Assembly: GCF_007859935.1 (NCBI RefSeq)
Contig: NZ_SJPO01000010.1
Location: forward strand, 62,001 to 126,000
From: Posidoniimonas polymericola
GTDB lineage: Bacteria > Planctomycetota > Planctomycetia > Pirellulales > Lacipirellulaceae
Length of the DNA stretch: 64,000 bases
Direction: 5' to 3'
In this document: piece after piece, positions 1 to 8,316 of the stretch
Layout of the letters: every line of letters starts with the position of its first letter
Position numbering within the stretch: the stretch's first letter is position 1
The notes under the pieces: model-generated
Told to the model about the DNA's origin: nothing
Databases searched by the model: none
Seen by the model: the letters and a program-made list of their open reading frames with translations, nothing else
Translations under genes and position numbers: made by a program

Positions 1-11
1 GATAGCCTGGT

Positions 12-803
12 TTGGCCGAGTTTCTGCAGCCGTTGTTCGATCACTACACCCTCGCGCAGTGGGCCTTCATCCTCGGCGTCACCGCGTTCGGCAGCGTCGT
101 GCAGGGGACGGTCGGCTTTGCGTCGGGCATGATCGTGGTGCCGCTGCTGGTGGTCTGGGGGGTCGCCCTGCACGAGGCGGCCGCCATCAACTTCCTGCTC
201 ACCGCGATGCAGAATGTCCGCGGCGCCTGGCGGCTGCGGCACGAGCTGACCTACCACGAGACCAACCTGCCGCTGGTGCTGCGGTGGATCGGCATCCCGG
301 TCGGCGCGATGGCGCTCGCGTACTCGGCCCGACTCGACCAGGCCGTTATCAAACAGCTGATCGGCGGCCTGCTGCTGGTGATCGTTGTGGTGCTGTCGGT
401 CTGGAAGATCAAGCACCGGGAGCACATCCCGCTGCCGGCCACGATTGGGGCGTTCCTGCTGTCGGGGTTCCTGCTTGGGTTCGCGGCGATCGGCGGCGCC
501 CCGATGGTGCTGTACGTTAACGCCCTGACATGGTCCGCCGCCAAGTGCCGGGCGTTCTTGTTCTACCTGTCGGCGACCGGCGCCCCGCCGATGGCGGCGA
601 TGCTGATCTGGAACTTCGGCGCGGGCCTGCTGCCGGCCTGCCTGGCGTCGCTGGTCGCGATGCCGCTCTGCTGGCTCGGCGTGAACCTCGGCATCCACCT
701 CGGCCGTCACCTCGACAAGAACCTGTTCCGCAAGCTGACGTTCGGTTTGCTGGCGTTGATCGCGATCAGCTCGCTTTTGTCGCCGTGGTTGATGGGTAAG
801 TAG
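12..803 (+). CDS. TSUP family (TauE/SafE-like) sulfite/anion exporter
   Basis: A 263-residue, very hydrophobic protein with about eight membrane segments in two halves. Each half carries the Gly/Pro-rich loop typical of the TSUP family, such as QGTVGFASG near residues 32-40 and the AAIGGAPMVLY stretch near 158-168. The family exports sulfite, sulfonates or related organic anions across the inner membrane; the substrate here cannot be read. An in-frame TAG at 3-5 means the gene does not continue to the left, so translation must start at the TTG at 12 or the TTG at 33. The upstream SD region is too short to judge. No operon partner is visible. Confidence 0.85.
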   Translation: MAEFLQPLFDHYTLAQWAFILGVTAFGSVVQGTVGFASGMIVVPLLVVWGVALHEAAAINFLLTAMQNVRGAWRLRHELTYHETNLPLVLRWIGIPVGAMALAYSARLDQAVIKQLIGGLLLVIVVVLSVWKIKHREHIPLPATIGAFLLSGFLLGFAAIGGAPMVLYVNALTWSAAKCRAFLFYLSATGAPPMAAMLIWNFGAGLLPACLASLVAMPLCWLGVNLGIHLGRHLDKNLFRKLTFGLLALIAISSLLSPWLMGK

Positions 804-970
804 CGGCGCCCCTGCCACAGCCCTGCCGCCGCGTTGTTTTTTCGCAACACGCGGTTCCCGCGATCTGTGGGCGCCATCCGGTTCTGCGCTGCAAGCGGGG
901 TGAGATTGACCTATGTTTTCGATTGGAGACGCTGCTTTACCTCTTCTCTCATCTTTTTCAGTGGGGGCTT

Positions 971-1714
971 ATGCTTTCGGTTAGGCCTAGCGGCGTTGGC
1001 TACACGGCTCTGAACAACCTCAACCGTTCGACCAACGGCCTCAACAACACCACGCTCAAGCTCGCGACCGGGCTGCGGATCAACTCGGCCAAGGACGACC
1101 CGGCCGGGCTGATCGCGGCCGAGCAGCTCCGCGGCGACCTGGTCGACATCGGCGCCCGCCGCCGCACGATCGGCTACGAACGCTCGCAGCTCTCGGTGCA
1201 GCAGAGCGGCCGCCAGCAGGCGACCGGCGTGCTGCACGACCTCCGCGGCCGGGTGGTCGAGGCGACCGGCGACTCGACCTCCGCCGAGCAGAAGGCCGCC
1301 ATCCAGACCGAGATCGACTCTGCCCTCGACGGGCTCGACCGTATCGCCGACACAACCGGTATCTCGTTCCCGGCGGCCCTCGAGGCGCTCCGCTCCGGCG
1401 GCGAGGGCAATGTCGTCAGCGGCGACCCGGCCGCCGCGGCCGAGGCAATCGACGCCGAGCTCAGCCGCATCACCCAGGCGAGCGCCGCCGCCGGCGCGTA
1501 CGAGAAGTACACGCTGGACGTCGACCAACGCATCGCCGAGGACCAGGCGGTCGTGACGGCCCAGTCGCTCAGCGAGATCGCCGACGCCGACTACGCCGAG
1601 GAGGCCTCGAACCTCACCCGCAACGAAATTATCTTGAAGACCTCCCTCCGCACCGTTGGTCTGCTCAACCAGATCAAGGGCGAGGGGATCCTCACGCTGC
1701 TCGGCGTGAAGTAG
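971..1714 (+). CDS. short flagellin (D0/D1-only type)
   Basis: A 247-residue flagellin-like protein. The N-terminal part (residues about 10-60) has the flagellin signature around LATGLRINSAKDDPAGL. The C-terminal 45 residues have the paired helix pattern ending in the typical LLNQIKGEGILTLL. The middle is short, so the variable D2/D3 domains are absent and only the filament-core coiled coils remain. The ATG at 971 is preferred because GGGGG lies at 963-967; a TTG at 923 would add an unlike extension. No chaperone (FliS), cap (FliD) or other flagellar gene is nearby. I see no sigma-28 or sigma-54 promoter upstream. It could be a minor or specialised filament subunit. Confidence 0.85.
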   Translation: MLSVRPSGVGYTALNNLNRSTNGLNNTTLKLATGLRINSAKDDPAGLIAAEQLRGDLVDIGARRRTIGYERSQLSVQQSGRQQATGVLHDLRGRVVEATGDSTSAEQKAAIQTEIDSALDGLDRIADTTGISFPAALEALRSGGEGNVVSGDPAAAAEAIDAELSRITQASAAAGAYEKYTLDVDQRIAEDQAVVTAQSLSEIADADYAEEASNLTRNEIILKTSLRTVGLLNQIKGEGILTLLGVK

Positions 1715-2080
1715 GCCCGAGCAGGGCGACTTTTGTCCCCTATTCGCCCATCCATTTAGAGGGACAAAAGTTGGGTCCCATTTCATGCCTCGGATTCCGC
1801 AACTTCTTTTCGGCGTTGCAGTTACGACCGGCGTTCACTTGTAGAGTACGCGACTTTTGTCCGCTCGTGCGCGCAACCAGGGACAATACTCGTTCCGGCG
1901 ACCGACGCCGTTTGGTCCTAGCAGCCGATCCGTGGGGCACTATTATTGGATCACACAAGCGGGCTACTTTCAGCAACAAAACCGATGATTGGCTGAACGC
2001 GGCCCAGAGGTTGGTCGAACCGTCCGGCGGCCGCTAGCGTAGGAGATCCAACTCCTCGCAAGCCACCTAGAACGCCGCCG
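1715..2080. other. gene-free gap with TTTTGTCC inverted repeats
   Basis: No credible gene is seen in these 366 bases. The start holds a perfect 11-bp inverted repeat: ACTTTTGTCCC at 1730-1740 and GGGACAAAAGT at 1761-1771, separated by 20 bases. It lies just after the flagellin stop and could form a long hairpin. A third copy, GACTTTTGTCC, lies near 1851. The rest (about 1890-2080) shows no recognisable motif. Confidence 0.5.
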
Positions 2081-2626
2081 ATGCCTGAGCCATTTAACCC
2101 GTACCAGTCGCCAGGCGGAGACGACGCCCCGGGGGTGGGCACCGGACGTTACGGAATCGACTGGGTTCCAATCCTTGCTTGGCCGGTGGCATTTGGGGCC
2201 AACCTAATCGTTCCGCTTCGATTTGCATGGCTGGAAGCCTTCGGAGCAAGCCGAGCCGGCATCGTGCTCATGCTCCTCGTGATCCTTGCGCTGGGGTGGT
2301 TGGTTTGCCTAGTCAAGCCATTGGAGTCGCGCCGGCTACTTATGGGTTCGGTTGTCACTGCAGTTCTGCAGGTGATTCCGGTTCTCCACTTCGCCATTGG
2401 GCTCGTAGTGATTCTGGTGATGGAGTTCGCCGGCCTCGTAGACGGCAGCGGCGACGGACCAGCATTCTCCGACCAGCACGCATTTGGCGCCATCCTGACG
2501 ACCTTGTTGGTAGGGGCAGCGCTCCTCGGCGTCTCGTACCTCTTCGGAGTCGCGTTGCAGACCCAGTTGCCCTCACGGTGGTTCGTTCCACCGGGGGCCA
2601 CGGAAGAAGACGAGCTCCTTCTCTAG
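2081..2626 (+). CDS. NPYQSP-type small membrane protein
   Basis: A 181-residue protein with a short polar N-terminus carrying NPYQSP at residues 6-11, followed by four hydrophobic segments (about 27-50, 58-78, 86-112 and 135-160) and a charged tail ending in acidic residues. The NPYQSP opening is common in planctomycete membrane proteins of unknown role. The gene at 4353-4910 is a clear paralogue: both share the order WP(V/I)..N.IVPL, a central VGxVxTALxQVIPxLH-like helix, and a C-terminal LPxxWxxPG motif. Function is unknown. The ATG follows an unremarkable leader without a strong SD. Confidence 0.75.
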   Translation: MPEPFNPYQSPGGDDAPGVGTGRYGIDWVPILAWPVAFGANLIVPLRFAWLEAFGASRAGIVLMLLVILALGWLVCLVKPLESRRLLMGSVVTAVLQVIPVLHFAIGLVVILVMEFAGLVDGSGDGPAFSDQHAFGAILTTLLVGAALLGVSYLFGVALQTQLPSRWFVPPGATEEDELLL

Positions 2627-2683
2627 CGCGTGCGGCGCACAGCTGCAGCCAGCTAGCAACGCTCTTGGTTCAGGTTGTGGGCT

Positions 2684-3835
2684 CTAGTCTTCGGGGTAGT
2701 CGTTGCGAGAGAGCCCCCGTTCCCAGCGACCACTGGCAGCCGCGAGAGTCGCCAGCATAGCCAATGCCGAGCCGGCCGGCTCGGGGACGCCGACATTGGG
2801 GCTGACGGTGACGACCGGTTCGCTGTCGTTGCAGTCGCCGTCGAAGGCGCCGGCGTTGACCTCGATCGCGCCAAGATTGACCAGTCCGCCGCCGGGGTTG
2901 TGGACGATCTCGACCCGGCCGGCGCCGCCGCAGCCGGCGGCGCCAACACCAAGGCCCATGCCGCTGCCGCCGTCGCCCCCGTTGGCCTCGATCCGTGTCG
3001 CCGCGTCGAGCGAGAGCGACCTGGCGTGCAGCAGGATCGCGCCGCCACTGCCCCCGCCCCCGTCGGCAAACCCAAGCGAGCCATTGCCCCCGTTCGCCAG
3101 GATCGTGGCGCCGCTGAATTCCATCGTGGCAAGGGCCCCAATCTCGAGCGCACCGCCGCCGGCCCCACCGCCGCCGCCGTACCGCATCACCCCCTGGCCG
3201 CCGCCTCCCCCGCCGCCGCTGCCGGCGAAGAGCTGGCCGCTGAGCGGATCGCCATAGGGCAGTCCGCCGGCGCGGATCGTCACGCCCACTCCCCCGTCTC
3301 CGCCCGCGGTTCCAAAACCTGCTCCCGAACCCGAGCCGACGCCGCTGACCGAGGCGCTGTTGGATCCAACGACGCCGTGCCCCGGCCCCACGCCGTCTTG
3401 GTTTGAACTGAACGGACCGCCGTGGCCGCCGCGTCCGCCGCCTGCGACGCCGGAGCCGCCGAGGCCGGTCACGGCCTGCTGCACGGCGTCCACTCCGTTG
3501 GAGCCGCTGACATCGATCGAGCCGGCCAGCGTCACCGAACCGCGGAACAACAGCGCCAGCGGATTGCTGCCGGCGACGGTAATGGCGTTCCCGGCAGCGA
3601 GCGTGCCGCCGCCGTCGAACGAGAACACCGCGATGTCCGGGGCGCCGCCCCCCTGGGCGAACAGCACGCCGCCGGGCGCCCCGCCGAAGGTCAGCGCGTC
3701 GGTGTCAATCGTGAACCCACCGGTGGGCAGCGAGCCGAGCGATGCAAAGTCGAGCGGGTTTAGCGGCGCCGAGCGACTGACACCGCCCAGCGAACTCAGC
3801 AAGAAGATTGCGGACAGCGTGACCGTGCGATTCAT
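2684..3835 (-). CDS. glycine-rich PEP-CTERM sorted secreted protein
   Basis: A 383-residue secreted protein. It has a signal peptide (residues about 1-23), a long Gly/Ser-rich body with many GGGG-type runs (about 140-310), and a C-terminal VPEPAGSALAMLATLAAASG segment followed by a basic stretch. This is the PEP-CTERM sorting signal recognised by exosortases, so the product is probably exported and anchored or released at the cell surface. The start is fixed by AGGAGG read on the minus strand just upstream (around 3842-3847). The low-complexity body resembles surface or autotransporter-like beta-helical proteins, but no catalytic motif is visible. Two paralogous NPYQSP genes flank it on the opposite strand. 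Confidence 0.8.
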   Translation of the reverse strand: MNRTVTLSAIFLLSSLGGVSRSAPLNPLDFASLGSLPTGGFTIDTDALTFGGAPGGVLFAQGGGAPDIAVFSFDGGGTLAAGNAITVAGSNPLALLFRGSVTLAGSIDVSGSNGVDAVQQAVTGLGGSGVAGGGRGGHGGPFSSNQDGVGPGHGVVGSNSASVSGVGSGSGAGFGTAGGDGGVGVTIRAGGLPYGDPLSGQLFAGSGGGGGGGQGVMRYGGGGGAGGGALEIGALATMEFSGATILANGGNGSLGFADGGGGSGGAILLHARSLSLDAATRIEANGGDGGSGMGLGVGAAGCGGAGRVEIVHNPGGGLVNLGAIEVNAGAFDGDCNDSEPVVTVSPNVGVPEPAGSALAMLATLAAASGRWERGLSRNDYPED

Positions 3836-4352
3836 CTTAGCAGCCTCCTGAAAGGGACAGAGAAGTCGCTGCAGCAAGAGAACTCGTAACGTGTCGTGGA
3901 GCGGGGGAGCGTCTGCGGGCGTTGAGACGCCAGGCGAAGCGACACCCCACCAGCAGCAGGTTGTAAGCGATTGGCCAGGCAGAGTCGACCAACCGCGGCG
4001 TCGTCGCCGCGTTCGACGAACCGTTTGGGTCGCTTGCGTCCGACTCTGGCCTGAGCGCAGGCAGAGCGACACAAACCCCATGGGTGGCAGGCGTTAGGGA
4101 CCGCAGCAGCAGCGGGTGAGACCCGAGGAAATGACATTGCCACCGCGTTCCAGGAACCGATTTTTGTCCGGCATTTTTCGGGGGCGACGCGGACGATGTT
4201 GGCGCCGATCCTATCGCCACCGCAGACCCAGGCGGCATTCGTGCCCTTTCGCGCCATTTCGTGGCTACCTAGACTGACGGCGTCCTGCCCTTGGTAACCC
4301 GGCAACCTTGGTGGCCCCGCCCGTTGCTGTTTGTCCCTCGCCCCCGGTCGTC
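3836..4352. other. gene-free gap upstream of the PEP-CTERM gene and the second NPYQSP gene
   Basis: This 517-base divergent gap must hold the promoters of both neighbours. It contains the AGGAGG ribosome site for the minus-strand gene. A copy of the TTTTGTCC motif occurs at about 4162-4170. Several open frames cross it on the minus strand, but their translations are rich in Arg, Ser and Pro, have no domain signal, and look like chance frames in GC-rich DNA. No clear -35/-10 pair was identified. Confidence 0.4.
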
Positions 4353-4910
4353 ATGACGCGTTCCGACAACCCCTATCAGTCGCCCAGCGTCGCCGCCGAC
4401 CCGCCGGTCCCGCGGGCGGCGCTGTGGGACCGCTTCTCGGTGGTTGGCTGGCCGGTGGTCTACGCGTTGAACATTATTGTGCCCTTGATGTTCGGTTGGG
4501 GCATGACGGAGCAGGCAGGGCGGGTCGGCATGTTTGTGGCCATGGCGGTCGTGCTCGCAGGCGGGTGGTGGCTGGCGCCGCGGCATGCTTGGGTCGGCCG
4601 ACGGTTGATTGTGGGGGCCGTGATCACGGCCCTCTCGCAGGTCATCCCGATCCTGCACATTTATATTGGCATGGCGTCGATCGCGATTGTCACCAGCGTC
4701 GGCAGCCTTGTCGCCGGTGAGCCGCTCGACGCCCCCTTGAGCGGCCCACTCCGCAGCGAGACCGCCGGCTTCGCCGTGACGGTGCTGGTCGGCGGCAGCC
4801 TGATTGTTTGTTCGCTCGTGTTCGGCCTGGTGCTCGGCCTGCTGCTGCCAAGGAAGTGGATGATGCCGGGCGAAGATTGGGCCGTCGACGCCGGCGATAG
4901 CCGTATCTAG
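4353..4910 (+). CDS. NPYQSP-type small membrane protein, paralogue of the 2081-2626 gene
   Basis: A 185-residue protein with NPYQSP at residues 6-11 and four hydrophobic segments (about 30-50, 56-75, 85-115 and 140-168), ending in LLPRKWMMPG and an acidic tail. The segment spacing and the motif VGAVITALSQVIPILH match the paralogue 1.7 kb upstream, so the pair arose by duplication. The ATG at 4353 is chosen because it directly precedes the conserved NPYQSP opening. The role is unknown. The fold suggests a small integral membrane protein with the N-terminus in the cytoplasm, but topology was not computed. Confidence 0.75.
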   Translation: MTRSDNPYQSPSVAADPPVPRAALWDRFSVVGWPVVYALNIIVPLMFGWGMTEQAGRVGMFVAMAVVLAGGWWLAPRHAWVGRRLIVGAVITALSQVIPILHIYIGMASIAIVTSVGSLVAGEPLDAPLSGPLRSETAGFAVTVLVGGSLIVCSLVFGLVLGLLLPRKWMMPGEDWAVDAGDSRI

Positions 4911-4942
4911 CAACACGACTCGCAATTGGGAGACGCGGTCCA

Positions 4943-5419
4943 TTGAAATCACAGTTTCAGCGGTCGTTTCGCTACGACGCCTGGGCCAACTCTCGAGTGA
5001 TCGAGTCCCTGGCCGCCACGCCCGCCGCGTCGGACGAGGCCCTGCCGCTGCTGGCTCACCTGCTGGCCGCCGAGCATATCTGGTTCTGTCGGCTCACCGG
5101 CCGCGCGGCCGAACACGAGGTGTTCCCTAGCCTAACGCTCGACGCGTGTCGGCGGCTTGCCAACGCGAACACGGCCGGCTACGCGGAGTTGCTTGCCCAA
5201 GCGACCGACGATTGGCTTCAATCGCCCGTCGCCTACCACAACGCGGCGGGGCTGCCCTTCGAGAACCGTGCGGCCGATATCCTGACGCACGTCGTTACCC
5301 ACGGGCCCTACCACCGCGGGCAGATCGCGAAGGCGATCGGCCGCAACGGCGGCCAGCCTACGCCGACCGATTACATTGTGTTTGCCCGAGAGCAGGACGG
5401 CGGACCCCCAGTCCTCTAG
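4943..5419 (+). CDS. DinB-like four-helix metalloprotein
   Basis: A 158-residue DinB/YfiT-superfamily protein. The superfamily binds a divalent metal through three histidines. Here they are readable as H45 in LLAAEHIW and H120 and H124 in THGPYHRGQ. Members are metal-dependent thiol transferases or stress proteins of mostly unknown substrate. The start is a TTG at 4943, with GGGAGACG around 4928-4935 as a plausible ribosome site. It begins 32 bases after the second NPYQSP gene, so co-transcription is possible. It is followed closely by a degraded metallo-beta-lactamase remnant. Confidence 0.85.
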   Translation: MKSQFQRSFRYDAWANSRVIESLAATPAASDEALPLLAHLLAAEHIWFCRLTGRAAEHEVFPSLTLDACRRLANANTAGYAELLAQATDDWLQSPVAYHNAAGLPFENRAADILTHVVTHGPYHRGQIAKAIGRNGGQPTPTDYIVFAREQDGGPPVL

Positions 5420-5439
5420 AAGGGGAGCGAGTTTGCCCG

Positions 5440-5640
5440 ATGCACGACGACATCCTCCAAGTCCGGGAGCCGGCGCTCAACTTCTATGTCCTGCGTGACC
5501 CGGCCGGGCTCTACTTGATCGACCGTCGGTGGTCGCTCGCTGCGGCGGCTGCGCGTGCTGGCGGGCAGGTATTCTGCGGCCGGGTAGGGCGGTCGGCGCC
5601 GTGGCGGAGTCGTCCATGGCGTCAGACGAGGCCGGCGTCT
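5440..5640 (+). pseudogene. remnant of a metallo-beta-lactamase-fold gene (N-terminal part only)
   Basis: The reading frame from the ATG at 5440 begins with an ALNFYVLRDPAGLYLID stretch, which resembles the first two beta strands of MBL-fold hydrolases. After LID the expected Gly-Gly is lost in this frame. A plus-one shift near 5524 restores a plausible VGGRSLRRLRVL continuation, which then meets a TAG near 5585. The metal-binding HxHxDH motif is absent. An SD-like AGGGGAG lies at 5421-5427. I read this as a truncated and frameshifted remnant. A short unrelated 95-codon gene using the unshifted frame to 5727 is the alternative. Confidence 0.4.
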
Positions 5641-5692
5641 AGGATGGTACGGGTTGCCTTAGGCGGTTTCACCCTCGCTGAGAGTATCCCAG

Positions 5693-6490
5693 ATGTGGAT
5701 GGAGACCTCCTGTTCACTGGCGTTTGAAACGCCGGTGGCGACGCCCTTCTTGCTAATGCTGCGGCCCCGCAGCGGCGCCCAGCAGTGGATCGCCCGTGAG
5801 CAGTACGTGCTGACGCCGAGCGTGCCGGCGGTCGAGTTCACCGACCAGTTCGGCAACCTCTGCCAGCGGCTGGTCGCGCCGGCCGGCAGGTTTTCGATCC
5901 ACACGTCGGCAGACATCGAGGCAGCCGACTTCACCGACACCGCGTACGGCGCGCCGTTTGTCGAGGTGCAGTTGCTGCCCGACGCCACGCTGCCGTTCCT
6001 GCTGCCGAGCCGGTACTGCGAGTCCGACCGATTCAGCCAGATAGCTTCCTCGATCACAGCCGGCTTTACGCCGGGGTACAACCAGTGCGCGGCGATCGTC
6101 GACTACATCCGCGGCGCCCTGCAGTACGTGCCGGGCGCCGGCCAGGACATTATCAGCGCCGCCGAAGTGAACCAGCGGTCGCAGGCCGTGTGCCGCGACA
6201 TGGCCCACCTCGGGATTGCCCTCTGCCGCGCGCTGTGCATTCCGGCCCGGATGGTCGTGGGCTACCTCGAGGCGCTCCAGCCGATGGACCTGCACGCCTG
6301 GTTCGAGGCCTACGTCGGCGGCCGCTGGTACACGTTCGATCCTACTCAGGGGAGCCCCTGCGGCGGCCGCGTGGCGATCGCCTACGGCCGCGACGCCGCG
6401 GACGTGGCGATCTACACCCAGTTCGGCGACCCGGTCGAGCTGGTCGGCATGACGGTACGGGTCGAGCGGCTCAACGCGGCGCCGGTGTGA
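5693..6490 (+). CDS. transglutaminase-like family protein
   Basis: A 265-residue protein with an N-terminal beta-sandwich region (about 1-115) and a C-terminal transglutaminase-like core. The catalytic triad is visible: C167 in [13 protein letters not shown]201 in [13 protein letters not shown] and D216 in WYTFDPT. This is the bacterial transglutaminase/protease-like family whose members act on proteins or peptides in the cytoplasm; the substrate is unknown. There is no signal peptide. The ATG at 5693 gives the usual [16 protein letters not shown] opening of such proteins. No partner gene is obvious. Confidence 0.85.
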   Translation: MWMETSCSLAFETPVATPFLLMLRPRSGAQQWIAREQYVLTPSVPAVEFTDQFGNLCQRLVAPAGRFSIHTSADIEAADFTDTAYGAPFVEVQLLPDATLPFLLPSRYCESDRFSQIASSITAGFTPGYNQCAAIVDYIRGALQYVPGAGQDIISAAEVNQRSQAVCRDMAHLGIALCRALCIPARMVVGYLEALQPMDLHAWFEAYVGGRWYTFDPTQGSPCGGRVAIAYGRDAADVAIYTQFGDPVELVGMTVRVERLNAAPV

Positions 6491-6631
6491 TCCGGCTGTA
6501 GTAAGCTTGTGAGCGTGTGCGGGCGCACGGTAGATTGGTGCGTTGCGTACGTAAGACCTCCCTCGCTAGTCCGGGGCGCCAATTGCAGTTTGGCGACAAG
6601 TCCGCCGCTCAACCCGAGGACTCGCCTCATC

Positions 6632-6922
6632 ATGCCCGATCCCAAGTCGCTCCGAATCGGTGACCGCATCCGGATCCTGCGTGTTCCGCAGTGTGACTTG
6701 AAGCAGCGCGAACGAGAGCTTTCCGAGAACACGGAGCTGGCCGGATGGACGGCCGACACGATTGAACGGATCATCGAGCAAACGCCAGTCGTCAGTGTCT
6801 CGCGGATCGATGAAGACGGGTCTGTGTGGTACGACACATCAATCGTTGGTCGCGATGGCTGCGAGGAACAGCATTCCCTGATCGTGTACGAGGACGATAC
6901 CTGGGAGCGTTTGGCTACGTAA
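6632..6922 (+). CDS. small hypothetical protein
   Basis: A 96-residue acidic, soluble protein without signal peptide or membrane segment. It opens with a KSLRIGDRIRILRVP motif, like small beta-barrel proteins. It contains ELAGWTADTIERIIEQ and ends in an SLIVYEDDTWERL stretch. The balanced composition and well-formed alternating pattern argue for a real gene. I do not recognise the family and assign no function. The ATG at 6632 is the first start that avoids an Arg/Ser-rich leader. An AGGACT just upstream (about 6617-6622) is a weak SD. Confidence 0.65.
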   Translation: MPDPKSLRIGDRIRILRVPQCDLKQRERELSENTELAGWTADTIERIIEQTPVVSVSRIDEDGSVWYDTSIVGRDGCEEQHSLIVYEDDTWERLAT

Positions 6923-7146
6923 GTTGAGCAGCACGCCGGCCCCGCTGAGATCAACGGGGACCCTGCTGGCGTCTACTACCGTGGGTTCCACCGACTGGGC
7001 CCGCCGCATCAACCCGCATCGTCGGCAGGCCCCGGACGCGGTTTTTCGGCACAATCGTCCCAGCCGATTCGACAACCGCGGCCCGTACCCCATACTTCAG
7101 CGCACTGTGCGTTGTCACGATTCTGGTCTTTGGGGACACGCTGACC

Positions 7147-7734
7147 ATGTATTTTCTCTACGGATCCCGGCCCTTCGGCAAGGTCGATGAGATCGAGGGC
7201 GTCGGGCACGTCGCCACCGAGTTCGGCCACTTCTTCTGGTTCCCGCTGGTCCCCAAGGAGTCGCTGCTCGTCCTCAGCGAGAAGTGGAACCGGGTAGAGG
7301 GCATCCCGATCCGGATGTCGATGAAGTCGGTTGGGTTCGCCTACGCTCGCGCCGTGGCGTTCGTGTTCTTCTTGGCGGCGTTCGGCTCGGCCAAGGCCCT
7401 GTTCGCACCCGAAGCGGGGCAGGACCTCGCGCCCGAGCGGATCAACAACATGTGGGCGATTATGCTGATGGGCGCCGTTGCGCTGCCGGCCCTGATAGTC
7501 AGCTACACCGCGTGGATCACCCAGGCCGACTACCAGACCGCGGTCTCGCTGGTGTCGGAGGCCGGGCTCGGACCCGAGGTGAGGGCGCTGGTCGACGCCG
7601 CGTACGGCGCGACCGGGCAGAGCGTGCAGGCGTCGGCAATCGTTGGCGGCGCCCAGCTCCAGAGCGCGGCGCCCGGCGCCGACGATTGCAACCTCGAGTC
7701 GGCCAAGTACCTCAAGCAGTACGCCGACGTGTGA
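7147..7734 (+). CDS. hypothetical membrane protein
   Basis: A 195-residue protein that opens with a YFLYGSRPFGKVDEIEGVGHVATEF region resembling the N-terminal beta hairpin of planctomycete membrane proteins with a zinc-ribbon-like start, although no cysteine pair is present. Two membrane segments follow (about 61-82 and 100-120) and then a soluble Ala/Gly-rich tail. The start ATG at 7147 is preceded by GGGGAC at 7134-7139. Function is unknown. A soluble cytoplasmic role for the tail is a guess. Confidence 0.7.
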   Translation: MYFLYGSRPFGKVDEIEGVGHVATEFGHFFWFPLVPKESLLVLSEKWNRVEGIPIRMSMKSVGFAYARAVAFVFFLAAFGSAKALFAPEAGQDLAPERINNMWAIMLMGAVALPALIVSYTAWITQADYQTAVSLVSEAGLGPEVRALVDAAYGATGQSVQASAIVGGAQLQSAAPGADDCNLESAKYLKQYADV

Positions 7735-7887
7735 GGCGTCGGCAATACGCCTACCCCGCCTGGACATTGGCCGGTAGAACCGCGCCCCAGCTGGCGGCGT
7801 GGCTGTCTGGCGCCGCAACTACCTAGACTCGGCCGGACGCATCCCTCTACAATCCGCGTGCGGGCAAGGGAGTGTATCGAGGGACGC

Positions 7888-8313
7888 ATGCCATTCCGGA
7901 AAGACCGATTCCTCGCTAGTCTCAAGCGGTGCCGGGAGTCCGAGCGCTTCGCCCACGAGTTCTACGCGCGGCTGCGGGCCAAGGACGACGCGATCCGCGA
8001 TCGCTTCCGCTTCACCGACTTCGAAACGCAGGTCAAGAAGTTCAACGAGGCGCTCGATATCTGCGTCGACGCTACCGAGGGGAAGCAGGAGGCGCTCGCC
8101 CGCCTGCGGGAGCTGGGCGTGACGCACGACATCGACCACCACAACATCCTGCCGGATTGGTACGAGCTGTGGATCGAGGCCCTGCTCCAGACCGCCGAGG
8201 AGAGCGACCCCCAGTGGAACGCCGAGACCGCGGCCGCCTGGCGGAGTCTGCTAGAACGCATCACGGGCCGGATGGCGTCGTTCTACCTGCCGCCGGGCCA
8301 CCCTGGCCGGTAG
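7888..8313 (+). CDS. single-domain globin-like protein
   Basis: A 141-residue all-helical protein resembling bacterial single-domain globins. The stretch LARLRELGVTHDIDHHNILPDWYELWIEALL (residues about 70-100) has the F-helix/G-helix pattern of globins, with H80 the likely proximal haem ligand and nearby H84/H85 as alternatives. The FEKVR-like start of the family corresponds to FLASLKRCRESERFAHEFY here. Globins of this type bind O2 or NO. The ATG at 7888 follows GAGGGACGC, a good ribosome site. The gene ends only 3 bases before the stop of the convergent acyl-CoA dehydrogenase. Confidence 0.7.
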   Translation: MPFRKDRFLASLKRCRESERFAHEFYARLRAKDDAIRDRFRFTDFETQVKKFNEALDICVDATEGKQEALARLRELGVTHDIDHHNILPDWYELWIEALLQTAEESDPQWNAETAAAWRSLLERITGRMASFYLPPGHPGR

Positions 8314-8316
8314 CTT

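Noticed and set aside
1771-2037. An 88-codon frame between the flagellin and the NPYQSP gene
   Set aside because: No domain, odd composition and no SD; it overlaps the inverted repeats. I treat it as chance.
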